A stretch of 64,000 nucleotides of DNA, taken from Spiroplasma monobiae MQ-1. Its GTDB lineage: Bacteria > Bacillota_I > Bacilli_A > Mycoplasmatales > Mycoplasmataceae. Of the stretch, positions 32,092 through 41,036 are shown one piece after another. The translations under genes were made by a program, and so were the position numbers. The notes beneath the pieces are model-generated. The model did no database searches. It saw nothing but the letters and a program-made list of their open reading frames with translations, and was not told where the DNA came from. Position 1 is the stretch's first letter. Each line of letters begins with the position of its first letter. The stretch spans positions 62,001 through 126,000 of the forward strand of contig NZ_CP025543.1 in the NCBI RefSeq assembly GCF_002865545.1. Direction: 5' to 3'.

Positions 32092-33201
32092 ATGAAAAAT
32101 TCAAGAAGAATTAAAAAAAATACCTTAATAAATAATGTAAAAAAAGGATTTAGAACATTTTATGGTGGAATGGAAACTCCTTTTAAACAATCCTCATTAA
32201 GAGTTTGAATACAAGCTAGAAAATTCAATAAAACACGACAAGACAGAAAATGACTTAAAGAACTTTTAACCACAAACAAGGTTGTAAGAAGATTTTATAA
32301 AAGACCTGAATTAGAAATTCAAGATATAGAAAATGTAACTCCAGTAGACTTTAAATCAAGAGATAATCTTAATTTAAAAGGTCTAATTTATGAACCAAAT
32401 AAAGGATCAAACAAATGAGTTATAGCTTCGCATTGATTTGCAGGTCATAAAACTTGATCGTTACATCATGCTAAAGTTTTTGTTGAAATGGGTTATAACG
32501 TGATGGTTTATGACTTTAGGGGTCATGGACAATCGCAAAATGACTCAACAACAATGGGTGGAAAAGAACATAAAGATCTTATGGGTGCTGTTGATTGATT
32601 AAAAGAAAATAAAAAGATAGATCAATTAGCCTTTATGGGAACAAGTATGGGTGCTTTTGTTTCAAATTATTGTTCAATTCTATACAAAGAGGAACTAAAA
32701 GCTTTAAACTTTAAATTTGTTGTTTCTGATGTAACTTATGGAAGTGTATTCAGTTTATTTTTACATGTAAGAAATGTATATTTAGGGTTTCTTCCTAAAA
32801 AAAGAACTAAAAAATTTATAAATAAAGTTATTGCTAAACAAAACAAAAAGGAAGTTAGCATAAATTTACATGAAGTAAGTATATTCCACCTACTAAGAGA
32901 AGGTGGTAATAAAGATTTATTCCCAACATTATTTTGTCACTCATCAGATGATAAAGTAACTAGTCCTACAGATACATATGAATTGATTATCAAAAGAAAT
33001 AATCAAGACGATGATTATTTAATGTTCAACTTTTCAATGCACACTCAAGGTATAAGATACCACTTTAAAACATTTAATTACAAGTTGGCTGAATTTATAA
33101 ATAGATTTGAAAAAGATGATGTTCTATTTGATAAAGTTATAAAAGAGTGAGAGTTATTAAAATTTGAAAAAAAAGATCAGTTATCATTGATGCTTAAATA
33201 A
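32092..33201 (+). CDS. Alpha/beta hydrolase
   Basis: 369 residues with a serine-hydrolase fold: an oxyanion-side HWFAGHKTW, YDFRGHGQS, nucleophile elbow GTSMGA (Ser near residue 184), acid SSDDKV and His in SMHTQGIRYH. The first ~80 residues are basic (SRRIKKNTLINNVKKGFRTF) and may contact the membrane or RNA. TGA codons, for example in the lid and HWFAG regions, are Trp. Proteins of this layout are annotated as esterases or lysophospholipases in mollicutes; the substrate is unknown. Confidence 0.85.
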
Positions 33202-33208
33202 TTAAATA

Positions 33209-33234
33209 AGAGAGAACTTTGGTTCTCTTTTTTT
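33209..33234 (+). terminator. Intrinsic terminator after the hydrolase gene
   Basis: agagaac / gttctct stem followed by seven Ts. Confidence 0.85.
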
Positions 33235-33235
33235 G

Positions 33236-33241
33236 TATAAT
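33236..33241 (+). promoter_or_regulatory. -10 box of the asnS promoter
   Basis: TATAAT placed directly after the preceding terminator T-run and 26 bases before the asnS start, giving a very short leader. Confidence 0.45.
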
Positions 33242-33266
33242 AATATTGCAAAAAGGAAGTATTAAT

Positions 33267-34628
33267 ATGAAAGACATTAGAGAGTTATATTTGGTATATA
33301 AAGATTTAAAAGAGATCACCTTAATAGCTAGGGTTAGAAACAACAGACAAGGTAAGGTTGTTAGTTTCTTGGTTCTTAATGATGGAACAACTTTAAACGA
33401 TATTCAAGTTGTTTATAAACCAGAAACTAAAGGATTTGATCAAGCAACTAAAGCCAGAGTTAGTTCAATTGTGGAAGTAAGAGGTTTAATTGTTTTAACT
33501 CCGGGAAAACAACAAGAGTTTGAAATTCAAGCGCAAGAAATTACATTGTTAGATCAAGCGATTGAAGATTATCCATTACAAAAAAAGGAACATTCACCAG
33601 AGTTTTTAAGAGAAATTTCACACCTAAGAGCAAGAACAAAAACATTTCAAGCAATTTTTAGAATTAGATCTATGGCTGCTTTTGCAATTCACAAGTTCTT
33701 TCAAGAAAAAAATTATGTATATGTTAATACTCCGATAATTACTGAAAATGATGCAGAGGGTGCTGGTGAAGCGTTTGTTGTAACAACAAGAGAAGATGCT
33801 AACTACGAAGAGGATTTCTTTGGTAAAAAAGCAAGCTTAACGGTTTCTGGACAATTAAATGGTGAAGCATATGCGCAAGCGTTTAAAAATATTTATACAT
33901 TTGGACCAACTTTTAGAGCTGAAAATTCAAACACATCAAAGCATGCTGCAGAATTTTGAATGATTGAACCAGAAATGGCATTCTGCGACCTAAAAGGAAA
34001 TCTAGAAATAATTGAGGATTTAGTAAGATACACAATTAACTATGTATTTGAAAATGCAAAAGATGAACTAGATTTTTGTAATGAAAATCTCGAAGAAGGA
34101 TTGATCGAAAAACTTAATATAGTTAGAAACTCAAAATTTGCAGTTAATAAATATGAAGAAGTAATTAAAATACTTAAAAAGGCAGTTGAAGACGGTCATA
34201 TATTTGAAGAACCAAATATTGAATTTGGTTTAGATTTAGGAACAGAACATGAAAGATATATTTGTGAAGTGGTTAATAAATGTCCTACATTTGTAACTGA
34301 CTATCCTAAAGAAATTAAAGCCTTCTATATGAAACAAAACCAAGACAATAAAACAGTTGCAGCAGCAGATTTACTTGTTCCTGGAATTGGTGAACTTGTT
34401 GGTGGAAGTCAAAGAGAAGATGATTTTGAAAAAATTATTACAAGATGTAAGGAAATGGGTATAGATCCAGAAGAACTGGACTGATATAATGGTCTAAGAA
34501 ATTATGGTTATTATAAATCGGCTGGATTTGGACTTGGTTTTGAAAGATTAATTATGTACATTACTGGCGCTCAAAATATTAGAGATGTAATTTCTTTCCC
34601 AAGAACCCCAAGAAATTTATTATTTTAA
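33267..34628 (+). CDS. asnS: Asparaginyl-tRNA synthetase
   Basis: 453 residues: an N-terminal OB-fold anticodon-binding domain (about 1-110, [23 protein letters not shown]), then the class II catalytic core with motif 2 [22 protein letters not shown] and motif 3 [12 protein letters not shown]. The [14 protein letters not shown] segment distinguishes AsnRS from AspRS. Two TGA codons (33957 and 34482) are Trp. The start at ATG 33267 follows AAGGAAG; an upstream in-frame ATG at 33219 lies in the terminator. No T-box leader is visible. Confidence 0.95.
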
Positions 34629-34649
34629 AAACAACGAAAGTTGTTTTTT
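34627..34649 (+). terminator. Intrinsic terminator after asnS
   Basis: aaaacaac-gaaa-gttgttttt hairpin with a GNRA-like loop and T-run. Confidence 0.9.
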
Positions 34650-34730
34650 CTCTTTGCTATTTTTTTGAAAAAGGTACTTTGTACTTATAAATTAGTGTAA
34701 AATATATATGTTAAATAAGGGGGATATACC

Positions 34731-35699
34731 ATGTTAGTTTCATTTGTTATTACATGACAAGAAATAGAAGAAAACGTTAATGAAACACTACAAAGTGTTC
34801 TTAACCAAACTGATGATGATTATGAAATCATTTTAATATCAGATAAAATGCTTGAAGATAACCAAGAATTTGTTATCCTAAGAAATTATTTCTGAGACAT
34901 CAAAAATATTAAAACAGTTGTAAACAGTTCTATTCAAGGGGCAGCTGTATGTTGAAACACTGCAATTGATTTAGCTGATGGTGACTACATTAAATTTATC
35001 TCTCAAGGTGATACTATAAGTCCTGATTTTGTAAAAAATCTGAGAACTGAATTAAATAAATATAATGGTGAAGAAGTTGATTTAATTGAATATAATGTTC
35101 AATTAAGGGGTTTATCAGATAAAACAATTGATACTCACTTAGAAAAAGGTAAACTATACAACTTAAACAGAGAATTCCAACCCTATGCAAGTATAAGTGC
35201 AACTTTATCAAATAAATTATTTAGAACTCAATTATTAAAAGAGTTTGGTTTTAAATTTAGAAGATTCGTTAGATTTGACATGTTATTTGCATATAAAGTA
35301 TTAGGTCAAACAGACACTTATTTATTCTTAGATACAGAAAAACCATTGGAAGAAGTTTATTTGGGACAAGTTCAATACTCAGTATTTGACCTAGTAAATC
35401 AATGAACTCATATTTTAAATTACTACAGAAGAATTGGTAAATTTAAAGATTTAAAAGATTATTTAAACTATGCATATTATAAAACTCTAATTCACATTTG
35501 ATTATGAAATATTAGAAAATATGATAATAAATTATTAATTAAAAAAGCAGCTACTTTTGCAAGTAGAAAATTTGAAGATAAAAGAGAAGATTTTATGAAA
35601 AATAATAAGGCCTTCCTTGAAACTAAAGATGTTAGATTTATAGAAATTGTTGATCAATTCTCATCATACATCAAAGAAATTATGAAACTTGCAAAATAA
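34731..35699 (+). CDS. Family 2-type glycosyltransferase
   Basis: 322 residues with seven TGA codons read as Trp, so no long uninterrupted frame is visible under the standard code. The N-terminal GT-A pattern is clear: VSFVITWQEIEENVNETLQS, VLNQTDDDYEIILISDK and NTAIDLADGDYIKFISQGDTISPDFV. The usual DxD is SQGD here, so metal binding may be altered. The C-terminal half is soluble and helical, with no membrane segment. Likely a glycolipid or polysaccharide transferase; acceptor unknown. GGGGGATA precedes the start. Confidence 0.8.
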
Positions 35700-35713
35700 A
35701 AAGGGTGAGTTTA

Positions 35714-36412
35714 ATGACACATCAAGAAGAAAAAAATATCATAGAAAAATCTTCTCATAATTTGGTTCAACCACATTTGGGAAGAATTTTTTTTGCTAGA
35801 TTATTTGATTTGATTGTGTGCTCTATACCAACATTAATATTGACCTTTTTGAATCCAATTACAGATTTAAAAACTCTTTTTATTAATTTGCCTGTTAGTC
35901 AAATTGTTTTATTTATATATTTTATTTTATTGCCATACTTTTGAAAAGGTAACACAATTGGCAAACTTATTTTTTCTCTTAGATTAATTAAAGATAACAA
36001 CAAAAAAATTAAAATGAAAGAAATATTTTTTAGAGAGTTTTATTTTTTGTATATTCCTTTAGTTATTCAATTAGTTATTCAACTGATAATTGGTTTGATA
36101 ATATTCACTAGCGATGATCCAGAAAATATAAAATCACTTTCATTTATAGTAACAACAATTAGAAATATAGGATTTACATTTTTGGCGATTTGATTTATTT
36201 ATATACCTATTACAATATATTTACAAAAAGAACACATATCAGCAGTTGATCTTAAATTAAACACAAAAGTTTATTATTTAGAAAAAGTTTTGATTATAAA
36301 CAAAAGAGAAAAAAGCAAAAACCATATTCACTTACAAAAAGATAGACCAGGAAATTTTGACTTAGAAGAAATCGATAAAATAATTGATCAAGATAAAGAT
36401 TTAAATAATTAA
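35714..36412 (+). CDS. RDD family membrane protein
   Basis: 232 residues with a first hydrophobic segment after HLGRIFFARLFDLIVCSIP, a typical RDD opening (Arg-Asp pattern), followed by three or four more membrane segments and a Lys/Asp-rich tail. WKGNTIGKLIFSLRLIKDNNKKIK is the conserved RDD loop. RDD proteins have unclear roles, some as Na+/H+ antiporters. TGA codons (35942, 36190) are Trp. The start ATG at 35714 is chosen because AAGGGTGAG sits 6 bases upstream; GTG 35705 is a weaker option. Confidence 0.8.
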
Positions 36413-36462
36413 TAAAAATAAATAAAAAATTGATATGATAGAAAAGTTATAGGAGTTATTAT

Positions 36463-38634
36463 ATGATAGAAAATTTACTAAAAGATTTGAATGACGAACA
36501 ACTCGATTCAGTTATCACAACAGATGTTCCATTAAGAATAATTGCTGGAGCTGGTAGTGGTAAAACAAGAGTTATAACAACAAAAGTTGCGTACTTAATT
36601 GAAAAAGAAAAAATATTTCCATCAAAAATTCTCGCAGTAACTTTTACAAACAAGGCTGCTCAAGAAATGAGAGATAGAGTAAAAAAAATAATTCCCAATT
36701 TAGATAGAAATCCAATGATTACAACATTTCACTCTTTTTGTGTAAGGGTTTTAAGAGAAGATTGTGAATACATTGGCCTTTCTAAAGATTTTACAATAAT
36801 TGACGGAGCTGACCAAGGTAAAATCATTAGAGATATAATAAAAAATTTGGATATTACATCCGATAAAACTAAACCAGAAAAAAAGATTCTTTCTAAAATA
36901 AGTAATTGAAAATCTAAACAATTAACATGAGAAGAAGCTTATGAAGAAACTTTTAATATTGCTGAAAAAAAATGAGCAAAAGCTTATAGAGACTATGAAC
37001 AATATTTAGCAGAGAAAAATTATTTAGATTTTGATGATTTAATTCTAAAAGTTCATAAATTATTTAATGAGAATATTGATGTTAGAGAAAAATGAAAAAA
37101 TAGATTTGAGTATATATTAGTTGACGAGTTTCAAGACACAAACTATACACAATTTGATCTAATAAAATGACTTACTGGTTCTAGAAATAATTTAACTGTT
37201 GTTGGAGATCCCGATCAAACCATTTATTCTTGAAGAGGAGCTAAAGTAAATATTATTTTAAACTTTAAAGATGAATTTAAAAACTCAAGAACTATTATGT
37301 TAACTGAAAATTATAGATCAACAAAGCCTATTTTGGATATTGCAAATGATTTTATTGATAATAATAAAAATAGAGAAAAAAAAGATATATTCACTCAAAA
37401 AAAGGAAGGAGAAATAGTGAGGGTTAAAGAAGTTGCTTCAAGAAATTTTGAAGCCAAGTTTGTTTCTAAAAAAATTAAAGAACTAATAGAAGAACAAAAT
37501 TATAAATACTCTGATATTTATGTTTTGTATAGAACAAATGCTTGATCTCAAGAGTTCGAAAAAGAGTTTCAAAATCAAAAGATACCATTCCATTTAATTG
37601 GTGGTTTTAAATTTAGAGATAGAAAAGTGATTAAGGACGTAACCTCACTACTAAGAGTTGTGGTTTTTAAAGATGATTTGGCAATGGATAGAATATTTGG
37701 TTTCACTCCAAAAGTTGGTGCTGTAACTGCCTCAAAACTAAAACAAGCAGCTTTTGAATTTGATTTAAATTTATTCGATTTCCTAACTCAACACCAACAA
37801 GAAGTTAATTCAATATCTAAAAACTTAAATGAACTAATAAATTGTTTAATAAAAGCTAGAAAATTATTTGAAGAAAACAGAAGTCTTTTAGAGTTGACAA
37901 CAATGTTGGTTAAAGAGTCTGGCTATAAAGATAGATTAGATTTAAAGGATAAAGAAGATATAGAATCTTTACAAAACTTAGAAGCATATTACGATCAAAT
38001 GGAGAAATATGACATTTCATACAACGAGGGTGAAAATGAATTAAATAGAGCTGTAAGTTTTTTACAAGAAGAAGCGCTTTCTAGCGATGAAGATAATGAA
38101 GTTGAAATTAACAAAGTTACATTGCTTACAATCCACTCTGCAAAAGGATTGGAAAATAAAGTTGTATTTATTGTTGGGTTAAACAAGGATGTATTTCCTT
38201 CTAAAATGAGTTTTTACTCAATCGAAAGTTTAGAAGAAGAAAGAAGAGCTTTCTACGTTGCTATAACCAGAGCACAAGAAATGTTATTTGTTTCTTATGT
38301 TTCTGGTGAGTATTCATATATTTCTAGTGGTGAATTAGGACCTTCTAGATTTATTCAAGAATTAAATCCTGATTTATATGAAATTGAAAAAAGTATCTAT
38401 TTCCACTCTAATACAGAAACTTCAAGTGGATATAAAGGAAAACCCAGTTTAGAATCAAAACCATCAAAACTAGAAGCTGGAGTGGTTAAGGGAGACCGAA
38501 TTAATCATATGGTGTTTGGCATAGGAACTGTTGTAAAAGTTATAGATAAATATATATCTGTAGCATTTGTAGATCCAAAACAAGGGGTTAAAATGATTCC
38601 TATTAACAGCTCTTCGTGAGAAAAAATGGAATAA
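36463..38634 (+). CDS. pcrA: ATP-dependent DNA helicase PcrA/UvrD
   Basis: Superfamily 1 3'-5' helicase for repair and replication-fork maintenance. 723 residues: DLNDEQLDSV Q-motif, Walker A AGAGSGKTR near residue 27, motif Ia TNKAAQEM, motif II ...VDEFQDTN, motif III GDPDQTIYSWRGA, motif IV NYRST, motif V TIHSAKGLE and motif VI EEERRAFYVAITRA. The C-terminal Tudor-like part ends VDPKQGVKMIPINSSSWEKME. Several TGA codons, including the Trp of SWRGA, are used. An ATAGGAG site precedes the ATG. Confidence 0.95.
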
Positions 38635-38644
38635 CTTTTGGAAA

Positions 38645-38666
38645 ATCACTAAAAAGTGAAATGTTT
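38645..38666 (+). terminator. Weak hairpin after pcrA
   Basis: tcact-aaaa-agtga stem; the T-run starts a few bases late, so it may be leaky. Confidence 0.4.
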
Positions 38667-38720
38667 TTCTTGTATATAAAAGTTTTTTATATACAATAAT
38701 ATTGTTAAGGAGGATAAGAT

Positions 38721-38984
38721 ATGACTTCATTTACAGCAACAGTAATTGATCCGGTTGGATTACATGCAAGACCTGCATCAGTTTTAACCAAGGAAGCTTC
38801 AAAATTCGCATCAGAAATTAAAATCAAATGTGGAGATAAAGAAGGTAACTTAAAATCAATTATGAACGTAATGGCACTTGCAGTTAAAACAGGTGCTGAA
38901 ATTACAATTGAAGCAAATGGCGAAGACGAAAACGAAGCTATTGAAGCAATTGAAAAAGCAATGAAAGATAACTCAATTATCTAA
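38721..38984 (+). CDS. ptsH: HPr, phosphocarrier protein of the PTS
   Basis: Carries phosphate from EI to sugar-specific EII proteins. 87 residues, normal length: DPVGLHARPAS with active-site His15, and LKSIMNVM with regulatory Ser46, the site used by the HPr kinase encoded at 6366. AAGGAGGAT is a strong ribosome binding site, fitting a highly expressed protein. It is a single gene closed by a strong terminator. Confidence 0.97.
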   Translation: MTSFTATVIDPVGLHARPASVLTKEASKFASEIKIKCGDKEGNLKSIMNVMALAVKTGAEITIEANGEDENEAIEAIEKAMKDNSII

Positions 38985-38991
38985 TTTGATT

Positions 38992-39014
38992 AAAAGTCCT
39001 ACGGACTTTTTTTT
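38992..39014 (+). terminator. Intrinsic terminator after ptsH
   Basis: aaaagtcc-tac-ggactttt hairpin with extended T-run. Confidence 0.9.
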
Positions 39015-39043
39015 GTCCACATTTTGTCCACATTTTAACCACA
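39013..39043 (+). promoter_or_regulatory. Three phased DnaA-box-like 9-mers
   Basis: TTGTCCACA at 39013-39021, TTGTCCACA at 39024-39032 and TTAACCACA at 39035-39043, each one base away from the DnaA consensus TTATCCACA and exactly 11 bases apart. They lie between the ptsH terminator and the nrd promoter, about 100 bases upstream of the latter. DnaA controls nrd genes in other bacteria, so a role in nrd regulation is a reasonable inference. Confidence 0.5.
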
Positions 39044-39052
39044 TTTATTTTT

Positions 39053-39080
39053 AAAAACCCTTTATTTAAGGGCTTTTTTT
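39053..39080 (+). terminator. Second terminator downstream of ptsH
   Basis: aaaaaccctt-tattt-aagggctttttt hairpin with T-run, insulating the nrd promoter from ptsH read-through. Confidence 0.7.
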
Positions 39081-39147
39081 ACTTATTTATTACTAAAAAT
39101 AAATTTATTTTTTTTCAAAAAAATATGGTATTTTTCTTTTTTTTAGT

Positions 39148-39153
39148 TATAAC
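39148..39153 (+). promoter_or_regulatory. Probable -10 box of the nrd promoter
   Basis: TATAAC within TTATAACAATATAG, preceded by a T8-C-A7 tract at 39108-39123. No -35 hexamer is clear. It would start transcription just before the riboswitch-like leader. Confidence 0.4.
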
Positions 39154-39171
39154 AATATAGAAATGAAAACA

Positions 39172-39345
39172 TAATTTCACAAAAAAAAGATGCGGAAATT
39201 TGGTGAAACTCCAAAACTGTACCAGCACCTGTAATAAGGAAATAGAAATTTAATGATCTATTAGAATTTGAGTCAGATGCCAATTCTTTTATATAAATCT
39301 TTTACTGGCTATAAAAGATAATATTTACAAATAATATTTTAGCCA
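39172..39345 (+). ncRNA. Cobalamin-riboswitch-like leader of nrdFIE
   Basis: The core from 39194 reads GGAAATTTGGTGAAACTCC, then AAAACTGTACCAGCACCTGT, close to the B12-riboswitch consensus GGGAA..GGTGAAA.TCC..CnGnCCCGC.ACTGT. TTTGG/CCAAA forms P5 with a TGAAACT loop; AATAG/CTATT forms the next arm. AGTCAGATGCCA (39271-39282) matches the B12 box. A later hairpin atcttta.. (39297-39319, loop CTGGCTA) resembles P13/L13. ATTTCACAAAA (39174-39184) can pair with TTTTGTGAAAT (39400-39410) as an enclosing stem. The gene controlled is ribonucleotide reductase, a known B12-riboswitch target in some bacteria. The ligand is not proven. Confidence 0.78.
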
Positions 39346-39370
39346 CGATACAATCATCGTGTTTTTGTTT
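39344..39370 (+). terminator. Terminator in the nrd leader
   Basis: cacgat-acaatc-atcgtg hairpin followed by TTTTT. TAGCCA just before and overlapping it (39340-39345) can instead pair with TGGCTA in the L13-like loop (39306-39311), an antiterminator that excludes the terminator. The rest of the leader (39371-39536) holds several short hairpins and no gene. Confidence 0.7.
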
Positions 39371-39536
39371 CACTAAAAGTGCAGTTAATGCGCGTAAAAT
39401 TTTGTGAAATGATATGTTTTTCAAACTATCATTTTTAACAACCCAAATTACTATCAATCATAATATTAAGGCGTTAAAAACGCACCAACTATTCAAAAAA
39501 CTGGGTAGTTTTTAAAAAAAGAAAGGCAATAAACTT

Positions 39537-40559
39537 ATGGCAAAGAAAAAAAATCAATATTACTATGATTCACTTTCACCAATTGAATTTGCATTAAACA
39601 AATTTAATGGAAGAATGAGATCAGTTAACTGAAACGTTATGAACGATGATAAAGATTTAGAAGTATGAAATAGAGCAACACAAAACTTTTGATTACCAGA
39701 GAAAGTACCGGTTTCAAACGATTTAGTATCTTGAAAAACTTTAACTCCTGAATGACAAGAGTTAATTACAAGAACTTTTACTGGACTTACATTGTTAGAT
39801 ACAATTCAAGCAACAGTTGGAGATGTTGCTCAAGTACAAAACTCACTGACAGACCATGAACAAGTTGTTTATACTAACTTTGCATTCATGGTGGCTGTTC
39901 ATGCGAGATCATATGGAACAATCTTTTCAACTTTATGTTCAAGTGAACAAATAGAAGAAGCTCATGAATGGGTTATTAACTGTGATAGTTTGCAAGAGAG
40001 AGCTAAAGCATTAATTCCTTACTATGTAGGAAACGATCCTTTAAAATCAAAAGTTGCAGCAGCACTTATGCCTGGATTCTTGTTGTATGGTGGATTCTAT
40101 TTACCATTTTATTTATCAGCTAGGGGTAAATTACCAAATACATCTGACATAATCAGATTAATTTTAAGAGATAAAGTTATTCACAATTACTACAGTGGTT
40201 ATAAATACCAAAGAAAAGTTGAAAAGCTTTCTCCTGAAAAACAAGCAGAAATGAAAAAATTTGTATTCGATCTATTATATGAGTTGATAGATTTAGAAAA
40301 TAAATTCCTTTATGAATTATACGATGGTTTCGGAATAGCAGAAGATGCTGTAAGATTCAGTTTATATAATGCTGGAAAATTCTTACAAAACTTAGGTTAC
40401 GAGTCACCATTTACAGAAGAAGAAACAAGAATTGAGCCTGAAATTTTCACTCAATTATCAGCTAGAGCTGATGAAAATCATGATTTCTTCTCAGGAAATG
40501 GATCATCATATGTAATGGGTGTAACTGAAGAAACTTCAGACGAAGACTGAGAATTCTAA
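39537..40559 (+). CDS. nrdF: NrdF, ribonucleotide reductase R2 of metal-free class Ie (VPK type)
   Basis: Radical-generating subunit of ribonucleotide reductase, 340 residues. The fold follows class Ib NrdF (FTGLTLLDTIQ, ENHDFFSGNGSSYVMG). Of the six usual metal ligands, Asp88, His122 and His216 remain, but the three Glu are Val119 (FMVAVHARSY), Pro179 (ALMPGFLLY) and Lys213 (RDKVIH). Tyr126 is present. This Val-Pro-Lys pattern defines class Ie, shown in Mesoplasma florum to use a metal-free DOPA radical formed from the equivalent Tyr with help of NrdI. Seven TGA codons are Trp. A GAAAGG site precedes the ATG. Confidence 0.95.
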
Positions 40560-40562
40560 TAA

Positions 40563-41036
40563 ATGCACGATGACGTTATCAAAATATCTGGACAAGATAT
40601 TGTGAGACCGAAGGGAAAAGTATTTTGTGTATACTTTTCATCAATTTCAAACAACACCCATAGATTTATGGATAAATTAGATGTAAATGACGCAAGAATT
40701 CCTTATGAATTAGACGAAGATTTAATTGTGGATAAGGAATACGTATTAATTACTCCGACATATGCCGGGGGAGGTGGAGACACTAAAGGTGCCGTCCCAC
40801 CTCAAGTAGTTAAATTTTTAAATAACGAAACTAATAGGAATTTATGTAGAGGAGTGATTGCTTCTGGTAACACCAACTTTGGTGACACCTTTGCAATTGC
40901 GGGACCTATCATTTCTAAGAAATTAGGTGTTCCTCTTTTATATCAATTTGAACTATTAGGTACTAAAAATGATGTTGACACTATAAGAGAAATCTTAGAA
41001 GATTTCTGAAGGGGAAAAGAAAATGAACAAAGATAA
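40563..41036 (+). CDS. nrdI: NrdI flavodoxin-like activator
   Basis: 157 residues (ending ...[12 protein letters not shown], where TGA 41007-41009 is Trp). Flavodoxin-like FMN site: [20 protein letters not shown] near residue 20-40, then [11 protein letters not shown] and [14 protein letters not shown]. NrdI supplies superoxide or oxidant; in class Ie systems it is needed to hydroxylate the R2 tyrosine to DOPA. It starts 3 bases after nrdF and overlaps nrdE by 14 bases, indicating tight coupling. Confidence 0.93.

Noticed and set aside
33202-33266. T-box leader for asnS
   Set aside because: The space between the preceding terminator and the start codon is too short, and no T-box sequence is present.
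39013-39043. Replication origin at the DnaA-box-like cluster
   Set aside because: No dnaA or dnaN nearby, only three imperfect boxes, and they lie in a short gap between terminators and the nrd promoter. A regulatory role is more likely.
39137-39536. 2'-deoxyguanosine (purine-type) riboswitch upstream of nrdF, as known in Mesoplasma florum
   Set aside because: No GTTTCTAC-like junction or matching three-way junction was found in the leader; the conserved blocks fit the cobalamin family instead.
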